A stretch of DNA of 64,000 nucleotides from Crateriforma spongiae (GCF_012290005.1 NZ_JAAXMS010000005.1:186001-250000); one strand, 5' to 3'. Positions 53,888 to 63,418 are shown, counted from the first letter of the stretch. Numbers and translations: made by a program. Notes: generated by a model not told the origin, from the letters alone.

Positions 53888-55474
53888 TTAGCGTCCGGCC
53901 AATTGATCGACGGCGGCCGGATTGGCCACCATGCCGTCTTGATCCGGTGCCGCGACAGGTTTCTTCGCGGCGTCACCGGCCATCTTTTCCAGCTGCTCGG
54001 TCAATTCGGTCAGCTTCTCCAAGAAGTCCCTGGTTTCTTCCAACGACTTGTCATTCAAGTCCGTCAGCAAAGTCTCCATCTCGGTCACCCAAGTGGTGAT
54101 TTTGCCTTTGGACGCGTCATCGGCGACGGCCAGCAAGCCACCCGGCTTGGACGGCATGCCGGGCTTGGCCGATCCGGTCACGCCCAGATGGATTTGTTGC
54201 AACACATCGTTCAATCGTCGACGCGTCGCCACCACTTCGGCTGGCTGTGGTTCGTATTCTTGGACGACCGGAGCCATCCCGTAGCTGCCGTATCCTTCGT
54301 CCATCCCCATGTCGCCATAGCCTTCGTCGCTGCCTTCGGCACCCATTTCATAACTGCCGTCGTCCATCTCCATGTCGCCGTAGCCATCTTCCATCGACGC
54401 GTCCATGACGCGTTCCTCGGCGGGTACCAGCAGGTCGTCGGGTTTCTCAGGCTGCTGCATCGCGATTTCGCGAGGCTGGTTGAACTGTTCCAGCCGCTTG
54501 ACTTCTTCGCCAAAGGCTTCGAATGCGATCGCCGTCCAGATGTCCAGCGTCTTCAGCGGCGCGGCGACTTTGGCCTTGGCCGCGCCGGCGTGGCGGCCGA
54601 ACGTGGCGGCCGAATGCAACGCGATCAAGTCGGGGCGATTTCGATCTTGGCTGATGGTGACCAATGCGGTCGCCAAGTTCTCGTCGTCCGGACGCAGCAA
54701 TTCCAAAATGTCGACCGCATAGCGTTGCATGAACGCGTGGGCTTCCGGGCTGCGTCCGGCGGGAACCGGTGCCTGCAACAGCGTTTGCAGCGGCGGCGCC
54801 AGTTGGTTTTTCACGTTGTCGGGCAACCGATGGAAAGTCAGCCGAGTGTAACGCAATAGCCCGTGCAGTGCGGCGGCGCGAACGCCGTCCGGATTGGTTT
54901 CCGTTTCGAACAGTTTCTTCAATACGCCGAACCCGTTCATGTACGGCGTCGGCGGAATTTCGCGGAAATCGCCGGGATCCGAATTCAAGCGACCGATCGC
55001 CATGGTTGCGGCGATCCGAGCGGCGGGCTGGAAATTGCCGCCGGCCACACCCGACATCATCGGGGCAAATTTGGAAATCATCAGGTTCGCGACCTGTGTA
55101 TTGCCACGACGTTGGGCCGCGTCGATCGCGGAAACCACGTCGTCGATCAGTTCCGTGATTTCCGGTGTCGCGTCGGCTTGGGTGATCCGGCGGGGCACGT
55201 AGTTACTGACGTACGCCATCGCGGCACGGGCATGAGGCGACGATTGGCCTTCGCTGCTGTTGGAAAAGGCTTTCAAAGCCGTTTTCATTTGCTTGACGGC
55301 CGCCTCGGACTTCAAAGCGTCCTGGATCGGCAGTTGTCGATACGTCGCCTGACCGAACGCGGTCGCGGCCAGCGATGCAATCAGTGCCGTCAACAAAAAC
55401 ACGAACATCGAAATCATCTGGCGGCGTCGAAGTTTCCGCATCGATTCGGCTTTCGCGATCACTCGATCATTCAT
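53888..55474 (-). CDS. Membrane-anchored protein with Met/Gly/Tyr/Asp-rich segment
   Basis: A 528-residue protein from ATG 55474. A single N-terminal hydrophobic helix (MFVFLLTALIASLAATAFG) anchors or exports it. Residues about 45-340 are Ala/Leu-rich helices, perhaps HEAT-like (AARIAATMAIGRL, VRAAALHGLLRYTRL). Residues about 375-420 are a low-complexity run (DGYGDMEMDDGSYEMG, then EGYGDMGMDEGYGSYG). A helical C-terminal part has repeated Glu/Leu heptads (LEKLTELTEQLEKM). No enzyme domain. A scaffold role in the envelope is inferred. The upstream intergenic region is long, so it probably has its own promoter. Confidence 0.7.
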   Translation of the reverse strand: MNDRVIAKAESMRKLRRRQMISMFVFLLTALIASLAATAFGQATYRQLPIQDALKSEAAVKQMKTALKAFSNSSEGQSSPHARAAMAYVSNYVPRRITQADATPEITELIDDVVSAIDAAQRRGNTQVANLMISKFAPMMSGVAGGNFQPAARIAATMAIGRLNSDPGDFREIPPTPYMNGFGVLKKLFETETNPDGVRAAALHGLLRYTRLTFHRLPDNVKNQLAPPLQTLLQAPVPAGRSPEAHAFMQRYAVDILELLRPDDENLATALVTISQDRNRPDLIALHSAATFGRHAGAAKAKVAAPLKTLDIWTAIAFEAFGEEVKRLEQFNQPREIAMQQPEKPDDLLVPAEERVMDASMEDGYGDMEMDDGSYEMGAEGSDEGYGDMGMDEGYGSYGMAPVVQEYEPQPAEVVATRRRLNDVLQQIHLGVTGSAKPGMPSKPGGLLAVADDASKGKITTWVTEMETLLTDLNDKSLEETRDFLEKLTELTEQLEKMAGDAAKKPVAAPDQDGMVANPAAVDQLAGR

Positions 55475-56138
55475 GTGCGTTTTTCCGATTGCTGGTAAAG
55501 CAGATCTTTGGCGTGGTGTCCGTACGTTCGTTCGTCTTGCCATCCCTTCATCCGCTGGGTCGATGCGGGCGTTCCGCCAACGGTCGCCGGATGACGACCA
55601 CGTCCGCGTGTCGGACCGATCAGTGAATGCGATGAAGCGATTGGGGGGACCAGACGAGTGTCAGAAAAGGTATTGCGGGCGATGTTCCCGTCGCACCGCA
55701 AAAACCGATTATCTCCGCCAAACCCCTGGTCCGTCAAACAAAATCCGACGCTGTGACCGGTTGTGAAGCCGAATTTTGCGTCCCGAAGGTCCGTTTTCAC
55801 GGCCTGTTTGGGTCCGAAACGTGGCCCCAGTCGCTTCCACTGGGGGGACTGATCCGACTTTGCGATCGATCCACCCGAAACGTCGGGACGCTTTGACCAA
55901 GCAGAAAGACCGTTTGATCGCCGGTTCCGCAACTCCGTTCCAGGGTTGAAACTGACACACGCACAGCGGGCGTGGACCTTCGTTGGACGACCCGCTGATA
56001 CGCCTGGCGCTTGCAGCAATCGCCAAACTGTTTCGTAAACGTTTTGTTTCGCGGACGCATTGCTTTGCAGGCGTCTGGTTCAGCAAACGCCTTGCTTCGC
56101 CAACCTCGATCCGTTCCGCCATCCCATTGAACGCTCGA
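55475..56138. other. 664-bp divergent intergenic region
   Basis: No convincing gene on either strand; an open extension of the transporter frame back to a TTG at 55983 gives no family-like sequence. A 7-bp hairpin (CCCCAGT with ACTGGGG) lies at 55825-55845. Promoters for both flanking genes are expected here. Confidence 0.45.
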
Positions 56139-57695
56139 ATGATTCCCTCTGATTCACTGCCCGAATACGAGATCTCCGAGACTCGGATTCAAACCATCTG
56201 CCTGATGATTCTGGCCAGCGTCGCGGGCATCTATTTGGTTTTCTGGCTCCGCCCCGTCCTGGTGCCACTGGTGGTCGCGTTCTTTATCGTCAGTGGTGTG
56301 GCGCCGATTTTGGACTTCTTGGAAAAGCGATTCGGCGTCTCGCGATTGGTGGCCGCTGGTATCGCGTTTCTGCTGGGCTTGGCTGTGATGACGCTTTTCG
56401 GCGTGACCATTTGGGTTTCGATGGTCGACTTGTCCGCCAATTCATCGGACTATCGTCAGCGAGTTCGACAGTTGGTGATGAAAGCCGAATCGGTGCTGCC
56501 GTTTGACTTGTTCTCCAGTGACGTTTCCCTTTTGAAACCGCCACCGCCACCGCCCGCCAACGATCGACTTCCCTCGCCCGCCGATCCGCCGCCCCCGGCT
56601 GGCGACCCACTGACTGACAACGAAGCAAATCCTCTCGGCTCGGGCAACCCTGCCGGACGGTCGACATCGAGCCCAGCGGCCGAACCAACCCAGGACCGCA
56701 AGGGGGCCGCGTCATCGGATTTCGATCTCACGACATCAGCTCAAGAATTGGCGGATCCGGCCAAACAAGACGCCGTTGATTCGAATCATGACAATTCTGG
56801 TCCTTCCGATACCAACGGTTTGGTTTCCAACGAATCGGCGACCGATCGCGGCGAAGAGATTGCAACGCGTTCGTTGGTCACGATGCCGTCGGTTGCGGAT
56901 CCTTCGGTGTCTTCATCGCATGTCCCCAGTTGGCGCGAAGCTTTGGCGGCTGAAACCTCCGCTGATCTGCCGCCGATCGACTACGACGACGAACGAACCA
57001 AACAGGCGACACGTATCGTGGACGCTTTCGTTCGTGACGGTATCGCCATGATTTCCCAGGCCTTGATTAGCCTGGTGTCCACCAGCGTCGTCGTGCTGAT
57101 CTATGTCTTCTTTATCCTGTTGGGCTCACCAACGTTCAAGAAGAATCGCACCATGGAGGAAGTCGATCAGCAAGTCCGCGGATACTTGTCGCTGAAGACT
57201 TTGATTTCGATCGGCACCGGGTTTCTGTTTGGCCTGACGTTGCACTTGTTCGGGGTTCCCATGGCATTGTCGTTTGGGGTCTTGGCTTTCTTGTTGAACT
57301 TCATTCCCAACATCGGTCCGATCGTTGCCAGTGTCTTGCCAGTGCCGTTGATCATTTTGGATCCCAGCGGCAACGTTTGGTGGATGGTCGCCGTGATCGT
57401 GGCGACCGGGACCATTCAATTGATCAGCGGTAATGTTGTCGAGCCCAAGGTGATGGGCGATTCGTCTGACCTACATCCGGTGACGATCCTGTTGGCCCTG
57501 ATGTTTTGGGGCATGATGTGGGGGATCGTGGGCATGTTTTTGGCCACGCCGATGACCGCGGCAATGAAAATCTTGCTGGAACGATTCGAAATGACCCGCC
57601 CCGTCGCTCGGTTGATGGCCGGACGATCCAGCGACGACGACGATGGAGATCCGTTCGGCCCATCGGCGACGAACGTTCCGGCGACGACGGGGTGA
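56139..57695 (+). CDS. AI-2E/PerM-family transporter with long extra-membrane insert
   Basis: A 518-residue membrane protein from ATG 56139. Two helices open it (ICLMILASVAGIYLVFWL, then VPLVVAFFIVSGVAPIL), a third follows (AAGIAFLLGLAVMTLFGV). A Pro/Ser/Asp-rich low-complexity segment, about residues 130-285 (LKPPPPPPANDRLPSP at its start), is inserted where the family normally has a shorter loop. The family C-terminal half is intact (RGYLSLKTLISIGTGFLFG, FLLNFIPNIGPIVASVLP, GNVVEPKVMG). Members export autoinducer-2 or other small molecules or act as Na+/H+ antiporters; substrate here is unknown. Confidence 0.88.
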   Translation: MIPSDSLPEYEISETRIQTICLMILASVAGIYLVFWLRPVLVPLVVAFFIVSGVAPILDFLEKRFGVSRLVAAGIAFLLGLAVMTLFGVTIWVSMVDLSANSSDYRQRVRQLVMKAESVLPFDLFSSDVSLLKPPPPPPANDRLPSPADPPPPAGDPLTDNEANPLGSGNPAGRSTSSPAAEPTQDRKGAASSDFDLTTSAQELADPAKQDAVDSNHDNSGPSDTNGLVSNESATDRGEEIATRSLVTMPSVADPSVSSSHVPSWREALAAETSADLPPIDYDDERTKQATRIVDAFVRDGIAMISQALISLVSTSVVVLIYVFFILLGSPTFKKNRTMEEVDQQVRGYLSLKTLISIGTGFLFGLTLHLFGVPMALSFGVLAFLLNFIPNIGPIVASVLPVPLIILDPSGNVWWMVAVIVATGTIQLISGNVVEPKVMGDSSDLHPVTILLALMFWGMMWGIVGMFLATPMTAAMKILLERFEMTRPVARLMAGRSSDDDDGDPFGPSATNVPATTG

Positions 57696-57782
57696 TCCCC
57701 GGCGGGCTAAACTGTAGCCATCGACCCTTTTCCGATCCGAAAACCGAATGTCTTCTTTTCCCTCGCAACTGCTGATTCGACC

Positions 57783-58739
57783 ATGATCGCCCTCGGATTT
57801 TCTGACCGCATTCTTCGCGCATTGTCACCTGTGATTCTGTTGGCCGCCGCTGCCTGTCTTGCTACGCCGGCCCATGCCAGAACTTGGACCGACAAGACCG
57901 GCGTTTACACCATCGACGCGGATCTATTCGCGTTCAACGACGAACATGTCGTGCTGCAGCGTGCCGACGGCGAACTGGGCATGTACAAGTTGGAAGACCT
58001 GTCCGATGCCGATCGCGAATACTTGAAAGACGAAGACGCGTTGGAGGCATCGCAAGCAAACCTGGATAAACAACAGGTTTGGACGCTAACCAGCGGCGCG
58101 AAAGTGAAGGGCCTGGTCGTTGACTATGCCCGCGTCGAAGTGTCGATTCAACGCCGTCGGGGGAAGTTGTATATCAATGATCGCGCTTACAAAAACTTGC
58201 CGCCGGTGTACCAGGTGATCACCCGCAAAGTGGTTGCCCAAATCCAGCAGAAAGACGATGTCACCGAACAAGAAATGTTCGCCTGGGTGCGAACCCTGGG
58301 CGGTGAACCGAAGAAGGTGACCATCGAAGGTGTTCTGATGGAACTGGCGGACGAAAACGAATACGTCGTTCCGTTCTTTTTGTTTGATGACGCCAGCTAC
58401 GACTTGTTGCAAGGCGGTTGGCAACAATGGTTGGCCGCGCACGAAAAAGATGACTACGAAGCCAAAGACGATGAAACGTTTCGTTTGCAATCGTCGGCCG
58501 CATCCGCATACCAGCGTCAACAGTTCGACCAGCAAATCGCAATCGCAAACTTGAACATGAACGCCATTCGTGCCGGTGTAACCAGCCTGTGGGAAGTCAC
58601 GCTTTACCCCAAACCGGGCAACCCTTACCCGCCGCGGTGGATCACCGTGTACGGTCGCGACAGTTTGGTCGCCCAGCAGCAGGCGCAAATGCGATTTCCA
58701 GCCTACACGATCGGTTCGGTGCGAAAGGTCTCTCGCTAA
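57783..58739 (+). CDS. Exported SHD1-domain protein
   Basis: A 318-residue protein with signal peptide (ALSPVILLAAAACLATPAHA) and an N-terminal SHD1 domain (RTWTDKTGVYTIDADLFAFN then GELGMYKLEDLSDADREYL), a module first described in yeast Sla1 and abundant in planctomycetes. The rest has mixed alpha/beta segments without a known catalytic pattern. Outside the cytoplasm SHD1 is thought to bind short peptide motifs; partner unknown. It starts 87 bp after the transporter gene on the same strand, so co-transcription is possible. Confidence 0.85.
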   Translation: MIALGFSDRILRALSPVILLAAAACLATPAHARTWTDKTGVYTIDADLFAFNDEHVVLQRADGELGMYKLEDLSDADREYLKDEDALEASQANLDKQQVWTLTSGAKVKGLVVDYARVEVSIQRRRGKLYINDRAYKNLPPVYQVITRKVVAQIQQKDDVTEQEMFAWVRTLGGEPKKVTIEGVLMELADENEYVVPFFLFDDASYDLLQGGWQQWLAAHEKDDYEAKDDETFRLQSSAASAYQRQQFDQQIAIANLNMNAIRAGVTSLWEVTLYPKPGNPYPPRWITVYGRDSLVAQQQAQMRFPAYTIGSVRKVSR

Positions 58740-58754
58740 GTCCTGATTTGCACA

Positions 58755-59105
58755 TCAAACCTTGGCGGTGGTTTCGAATCGCCAAGGTTCCGGCGGGCGG
58801 GATGCTTCATTGGGGATCAACGCGATCATCAACAAAAACAATCCGATGACGATGTGGTTCTGGTGCGCGGCAATCGGCGGTGTGCCCGACAGTCGGCCCC
58901 AAGCGATCAACCCAACGGAGATCAATAAGATCACCAAGTGCGCCCCTCGCGTGGGACGCCAATAGGACAGTCCCGAACAGGTGGCGATCGCCAGCGCGAT
59001 CAGCATGTCCGACCAGACCAACTGGGGCTGGTCGCTGACGCCGAAAATCCAAGGGCTGATGGCCAGCCAAACGGCGGTCATGATTTCGACAACGCGTCCC
59101 CACAT
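58755..59105 (-). CDS. SPW-repeat membrane protein
   Basis: A 116-residue protein with four hydrophobic helices and an SPW motif (WLAISPWIFGVSD) in the first repeat; a weaker second repeat would be near SDMLIALAIATCSGLSYW. SPW-repeat proteins are small membrane proteins of unknown role in many bacteria. It is the last gene of a tight run: the VKOR gene stop is 3 bases ahead and the epimerase gene precedes that, so the three are one operon. Confidence 0.85.
   Translation of the reverse strand: MWGRVVEIMTAVWLAISPWIFGVSDQPQLVWSDMLIALAIATCSGLSYWRPTRGAHLVILLISVGLIAWGRLSGTPPIAAHQNHIVIGLFLLMIALIPNEASRPPEPWRFETTAKV
58758..58789. terminator. 10-bp hairpin between convergent genes
   Basis: Perfect arms AACCTTGGCG and CGCCAAGGTT with a 12-base loop. 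It overlaps the last codons of the SPW-repeat gene (-) and follows the SHD1 gene (+) by 18 bp, so it may stop both transcripts. Confidence 0.6.
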
Positions 59106-59108
59106 GGC

Positions 59109-59741
59109 TCAATTCTCCTGTGCCAGAATCTTTGCGGCGGCGCGGTCAAACGCTTCGTCGTGATAACCCCAAAACGCCCGCCACAATTGTTGCCAACTGC
59201 GATCGTCTTTCCAAACCAAAGACAGGTAGACGACCGACGAACGCACCTCGTCCCAGGCCCAGTAAACCAAGATCAACGAAATCGCCGCGGTCACCAAACA
59301 CAGAAAGCACCATTGACCAACGATGAACGCTTGGCACAGCACCAAGATGACGCTGACGATGCCCAGTGGAATGACATCGATCCCGAACAGGATCACTAAC
59401 CACGGGCGATATTGCCAACGTCGTGTGGAACCCGCAAGCCCCAGAATTGCGTCACCCAGATACGCGATGACACCCAGCGCCGCATCGTGAATGCCCAGCA
59501 TGCGGTACATCCATTTGGCCGCGTCTGATTTCAAGACTCGGTTGCTGCCGTCGCCGAAGACCGGATCCCAGGTGGAATCGATCAAGCCCCACTGAAACAT
59601 CGCCAAGTGGGTCGAGATCCCAGCGGCCACAAAAGCCAGCAAACAGATCGGCAACCTTTGAATCCACGACGATGGATTGTGGGGATACGGCGGGACGACG
59701 GCATCCAATCGGGCGGGCGTTCGGTCGATCGCAATGTCCAT
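59109..59741 (-). CDS. VKOR-family membrane oxidoreductase
   Basis: A 210-residue protein with four to five membrane helices and the redox CxxC in GQWCFLCLVTA, as in vitamin K epoxide reductase homologues that reoxidise thiol partners. The loop between the first two helices (MFQWGLIDSTWDPVFGDGS) has no cysteine, so the shuttle pair seen in classic bacterial VKOR is absent; this matches a VKOR subfamily whose electron route is less clear. ATG 59741 lies 2 bases after the epimerase stop, and its own stop is 3 bases from the SPW gene. Confidence 0.87.
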   Translation of the reverse strand: MDIAIDRTPARLDAVVPPYPHNPSSWIQRLPICLLAFVAAGISTHLAMFQWGLIDSTWDPVFGDGSNRVLKSDAAKWMYRMLGIHDAALGVIAYLGDAILGLAGSTRRWQYRPWLVILFGIDVIPLGIVSVILVLCQAFIVGQWCFLCLVTAAISLILVYWAWDEVRSSVVYLSLVWKDDRSWQQLWRAFWGYHDEAFDRAAAKILAQEN

Positions 59742-59743
59742 CG

Positions 59744-60811
59744 TCAGTCCAACCCATTCTGTTTGCGGAAGTGTTCCGGATTCTGTTGGGCCATTTGAAC
59801 GATCCCGGTCAAGGTTTCGCGCAAGTCATGCTTGGGTTTCCAGCCCAACAGTTCTTCCGCCCGAGAGATGTCCAAGGCGTAGTGGTCATCAGCCATCTCG
59901 ACCATGTAGGGCTTGATGAACGATTCACCACCGCTGACGGTGTCATTGACCGCGGCGCCGACTTTGGCGACCGCCTTGGGAATCTGGACCGTTGCCCAAT
60001 CTTCGCCGTGCAACTGCTGGCCGATACGGTCTTGCAGTTCGCCGTAACTGGGCGGATCGGGTTCACCGATCAGAATCGCTGTTTTGGGCTCAATGCGGTC
60101 GCGGCGATTGACGGTTCGGACAATCGCTTCGACCGCGTCGTCGACGTGCACCGCGGATTGTCCATTCTCTCCGTCGCCTGGATAAAAGTGTCCTTGAAAG
60201 TCTTTCTCGGCGATCCGTTTGATCTGTTGGACCAGCGTCGGCTGTCGACCGTAGTCGGTGTAGACGCCCGCGATCCGTAGAAACACCGAAGACACACCGG
60301 GATGCCCTTCGCGAATCAACCGTTCGGTGGCAATCTTGCTTTCGGGATAAGCCCACTTCGCTTGCAGCGGGCTATCTTCGCCGATGCGTTCACCCACGGC
60401 ACAGGGCTGATGAACCAGCATGGTGCTAGTGAAGATGAACTGTTCCAAGCGGAAATCGCTCAACCCGTTCAATAGCCGATCAGTACCATTGATGGTCACT
60501 TCACGATAAAGATCGCTATCGGCGCCGCTGAAATCGTAGTACGCCGCCATGTGAACCACGCTTGCCAAACGGCCACCGGTTCGTTCGTGTACCTTGCGAA
60601 GCGCGCCCTGAACATTGGCGTAGCTGGTCACGTCGCATTCGATGTCATGAACGTGCCGCAAGTGTTTCGGGGGCTCGGGAAGACCGACGCGGTCAAACCC
60701 GAACACTTCGTAACCCTCTTCAGCCAAACGTCGACAGACGGGACCGCCTAACAGCCCGGAGCTGCCCGTGACGATCACCGCCGGGCGATCCTGTTGATGT
60801 TGTTCTTGCAT
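59744..60811 (-). CDS. NAD-dependent epimerase/dehydratase (extended SDR)
   Basis: A 355-residue protein from ATG 60811, preferred for its upstream GAGGAG; an ATG at 60853 adds 14 residues without a ribosome site. Rossmann motif TGSSGLLGGPVCRRL near the N-terminus, then DIECDVT and VVHMAAY. The catalytic Tyr-x3-Lys is YPESK (AYPESKIATERL). It is an extended SDR with unknown substrate, perhaps a nucleotide sugar. It heads the operon with VKOR and SPW genes. Confidence 0.87.
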   Translation of the reverse strand: MQEQHQQDRPAVIVTGSSGLLGGPVCRRLAEEGYEVFGFDRVGLPEPPKHLRHVHDIECDVTSYANVQGALRKVHERTGGRLASVVHMAAYYDFSGADSDLYREVTINGTDRLLNGLSDFRLEQFIFTSTMLVHQPCAVGERIGEDSPLQAKWAYPESKIATERLIREGHPGVSSVFLRIAGVYTDYGRQPTLVQQIKRIAEKDFQGHFYPGDGENGQSAVHVDDAVEAIVRTVNRRDRIEPKTAILIGEPDPPSYGELQDRIGQQLHGEDWATVQIPKAVAKVGAAVNDTVSGGESFIKPYMVEMADDHYALDISRAEELLGWKPKHDLRETLTGIVQMAQQNPEHFRKQNGLD

Positions 60812-61097
60812 TGTTTGGTCGCTCCTCGATGAACTTCTTTCACCGCTTGACATTCCGAAAATGGATTAGCGCTGTCGGCCGTCTTCCGGCCAGCGGTCGG
60901 CCCGTTTTCGGTTATCGCCTGAACATAAGTGCGGTTTGTTAAAATTGCTGTTGTTCGAATCGTGAGGGTCGCAATCGCTGTGCCACAAAGAATCGCTCCG
61001 GAGCGATGGTCGGTATGGGGACGGCAATAAAGTGATGACTTCGTTCGCGTCGCTTGCACGATCAACGCAGTGACATGAGATGCGGCATTCGCGGGGA

Positions 61098-62156
61098 TTA
61101 CAGCGTGGAATAGATGGTCATGCCGATGGCATAGACGACCAGGACGGCGAAGGAATCGATTCCCATGCCCAGGAATGTTTTGTCTCGCCGCTCCAGGACG
61201 CCCCACAGGTACAGACAAGTGACCAAAATGCCCAACGCGGCCAGGAAGGCCGACGATGGTGCGACCGCATTCATGATGCCTCCGTCGCGATACGCCAACT
61301 CGGCCGGCAAAAATAACGCGACTTCCAAACTATTGGTGCCCAGAATGTTGGCCGCCGCCATGCTGTAGGCACCGAAGCGGACTGCGGAATAGGTCGTGCT
61401 TAATTCAGGCAGACTGGTGGCCACGGCAACCAAAGTGGCGCCGATGAAACCTTGGCTGATTCCCGTCTGGTTCGCCAACGCTTCGCCGCTTCGCGCGACG
61501 AAATACCCACCGACCAATACCGCCAGGCCGCTTAAGCAAAACAATCCTATGATTGATTTTGTGCTGACGTTCTTGAATGCGTCGTGAAAGCTGTCCTTCA
61601 GGTCTTTGGCCGACTCAGGCGGCTGGGCCACTTCGCCGCGTGGTTCCCAGCGGGGGCTGCCTTCATAGCGATAGATCACGGCCATCGACGCCACATAGGC
61701 GACAAACAGCACGGGCGGCCAAATCCCAATGCCCTGCCACACGTACCGGTCTCCGCTGGCGATCGCGGCACAGGCAAGTGCGATCATCGCGATCAACATG
61801 ATGCCGACCAGCAGCAGAGAGGATCGCGGTGAAAACAGCGTCAGCGGTTTGCCACGCAACACAAAGGCATCAATGAACGCCAAGACAGCGATCTGCATGA
61901 CGATACCGCCCAACAAGTTGGATCCTGCAAGCGTGGCGGCGCCCGACCAACTGGCAGTGACGGTTGTTGCAAGTTCCGGCAAGCTGGTCGCGCCGCCCAA
62001 CAGCATTGCGCCGGCGAAGGCTTGGCCGACACCCGTGCGTTCGGCAAACAAGTCAACGTAGCGGCTTAGTTTCGTGCCCGCCAACCAAACGACGCATGCT
62101 GCAACGGAAAAGATGACCACATTGATGGGGATCGAAAACTGTTGAAATTCAAGCAT
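61098..62156 (-). CDS. CaCA-family cation antiporter
   Basis: A 352-residue protein from ATG 62156 with about ten membrane helices in two inverted halves. Each half has an alpha-repeat with the ion-binding acidic motif: GGATSLPELATTVTA in the first and VATSLPELSTTYSAVRFG followed by NILGTNSLE in the second. Such proteins exchange Ca2+ for Na+ or H+ across the inner membrane. A cytoplasmic loop (SPRWEPRGEVAQPPESAKD) separates the halves. It stands alone, followed by nothing on the same strand for about 300 bp. Confidence 0.92.
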   Translation of the reverse strand: MLEFQQFSIPINVVIFSVAACVVWLAGTKLSRYVDLFAERTGVGQAFAGAMLLGGATSLPELATTVTASWSGAATLAGSNLLGGIVMQIAVLAFIDAFVLRGKPLTLFSPRSSLLLVGIMLIAMIALACAAIASGDRYVWQGIGIWPPVLFVAYVASMAVIYRYEGSPRWEPRGEVAQPPESAKDLKDSFHDAFKNVSTKSIIGLFCLSGLAVLVGGYFVARSGEALANQTGISQGFIGATLVAVATSLPELSTTYSAVRFGAYSMAAANILGTNSLEVALFLPAELAYRDGGIMNAVAPSSAFLAALGILVTCLYLWGVLERRDKTFLGMGIDSFAVLVVYAIGMTIYSTL

Positions 62157-62413
62157 GCCCTTGGTCGGCTGCAACCGCCGCGCCGTCTTGTGGTGTGGAC
62201 GTGTCGAGAACCGCCAGGGGAAAGAACCAGAGAAAAGGACTGCGCTGGACAAAACGCGTCAGGTTAGCGGAGTCGCCCGTGTCTCCGCGATTGACGAACA
62301 ATCCTGCGGATAAACAGCGTCACGGCATGTCGATTGCGTCTTGATTAAGTCATCGGCGGCCATTCATCGGCGGCCGTTCAATTCCACCGCAACTTGATAC
62401 AACGGAGTCCACC

Positions 62414-62776
62414 ATGGCAGATCCCAAACCCAGTGAATCCAACCCGCAGATTGATGAATTGTTCGATGAGCTGGCAGAACTTTGTTGCCAGTGCCTGCAA
62501 GGCGATCAATCCCACATGGCCGATCGGTCCGAAGCCTTGTTGAAGTCGTTGATTCAGAACGGCTACGCTCGCAAAGACGGCAGCATCCAAGCGGAAATTG
62601 AATCACGCGCTAAAGATGGCTGTCGCGAGTCGGCGATGCATCGTGGTGGCGAGCTGTCGGGGCTGACTAAGAATCTTCAGGACCGGTTCGATCGCTTGGC
62701 CAAATGGAACAGCGACAACCCTCCATCGGACAACCAAGCCAAAGCGGCCAATATCAGTTCCGCGACAGACGCCTGA
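62414..62776 (+). CDS. Small soluble protein of unknown function (120 aa)
   Basis: Helical and charged with no signal peptide: PQIDELFDELAELCCQCLQG, then DRSEALLKSLIQNGYARKDG and RESAMHRGGELSGLTKNLQD. No domain recognised. ATG 62414 follows CCACC without a clear ribosome site. A strong hairpin 17 bp past its stop supports it being a real transcription unit. Stress- or envelope-type neighbours on the other strand give no sure link. Confidence 0.6.
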   Translation: MADPKPSESNPQIDELFDELAELCCQCLQGDQSHMADRSEALLKSLIQNGYARKDGSIQAEIESRAKDGCRESAMHRGGELSGLTKNLQDRFDRLAKWNSDNPPSDNQAKAANISSATDA

Positions 62777-62792
62777 TCTGCTTCGGCATCTG

Positions 62793-62821
62793 GCGACGCA
62801 AAGCAAGTTGCTTTGCGTCGC
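62793..62821. terminator. 11-bp hairpin between convergent genes
   Basis: Perfect arms GCGACGCAAAG and CTTTGCGTCGC with a 7-base loop, between the ends of the 120-aa gene (+) and the Gly-zipper gene (-). No T-run, but position and stem strength fit a bidirectional terminator. Confidence 0.65.
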
Positions 62822-62881
62822 AGTCGCAGGTTGCCGCCCCTCGCATGCTGCACGGCATCGGCCACCGCGGACGCAACGATG

Positions 62882-63418
62882 CTACGCTGCATCTTCCTCG
62901 CGAAGGAAGACTTCCAGCGTCACAGGGTCGACGGTTTTTAAAATGCGTTCCGCTTCACGCAGCTTCAATGGTTCGTCTTCCATGATGATCAATCGCGACC
63001 CTTCCTCCACGCGTTGTTGATACGTTTTCGCGTTCTCGGTTTGAACTCCGGTGTTGGTCAGTGCGGCGATCAAGCCACCGCCGACTGCACCAACGGCCAT
63101 CCCGGCGATCGGCCCGGCGACCAAAAATGGGCCGACCAGACTTGCAGCGCCGATTGCGCCCCCGACCAAGCCGCCGGTCATCGTGGTCGCGGAGGTCAGC
63201 TTTTCACTGTCGACCTTGTTGGCAGTTCTCTGTCCCGTTTCCGGAGTGTTAGCTGTATCGAACTCGTCGGATCGAACGACGGTCGAGATTTGTTGTTCAT
63301 TGAAGCGGGCTTTCTGCAACGCCAACAGGCCGTTGCGAAACGCTTCGTCGCGGCGAAACTCTGCGATCAGGCAATTTTTGTCGACAGCCGAATGTTGGCG
63401 GGGTGTGATGCTGGACAT
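62882..63418 (-). CDS. Stress-type protein with Gly-zipper membrane segment
   Basis: A 178-residue protein; ATG 63418 is chosen because AAGGA precedes it, with an in-frame ATG at 63427 as an alternative. The middle (about 80-125) is a Gly/Ala-rich hydrophobic stretch (GLVGGAIGAASLVGPFLVAG then PIAGMAVGAVGGGLIAAL). Flanking parts resemble bacterial general-stress proteins: EFRRDEAFRNGLLALQKARF and TYQQRVEEGSRLIIM. Probably inner-membrane or membrane-associated, with unknown function. A zinc-ribbon gene lies upstream on the same strand. Confidence 0.75.
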   Translation of the reverse strand: MSSITPRQHSAVDKNCLIAEFRRDEAFRNGLLALQKARFNEQQISTVVRSDEFDTANTPETGQRTANKVDSEKLTSATTMTGGLVGGAIGAASLVGPFLVAGPIAGMAVGAVGGGLIAALTNTGVQTENAKTYQQRVEEGSRLIIMEDEPLKLREAERILKTVDPVTLEVFLREEDAA

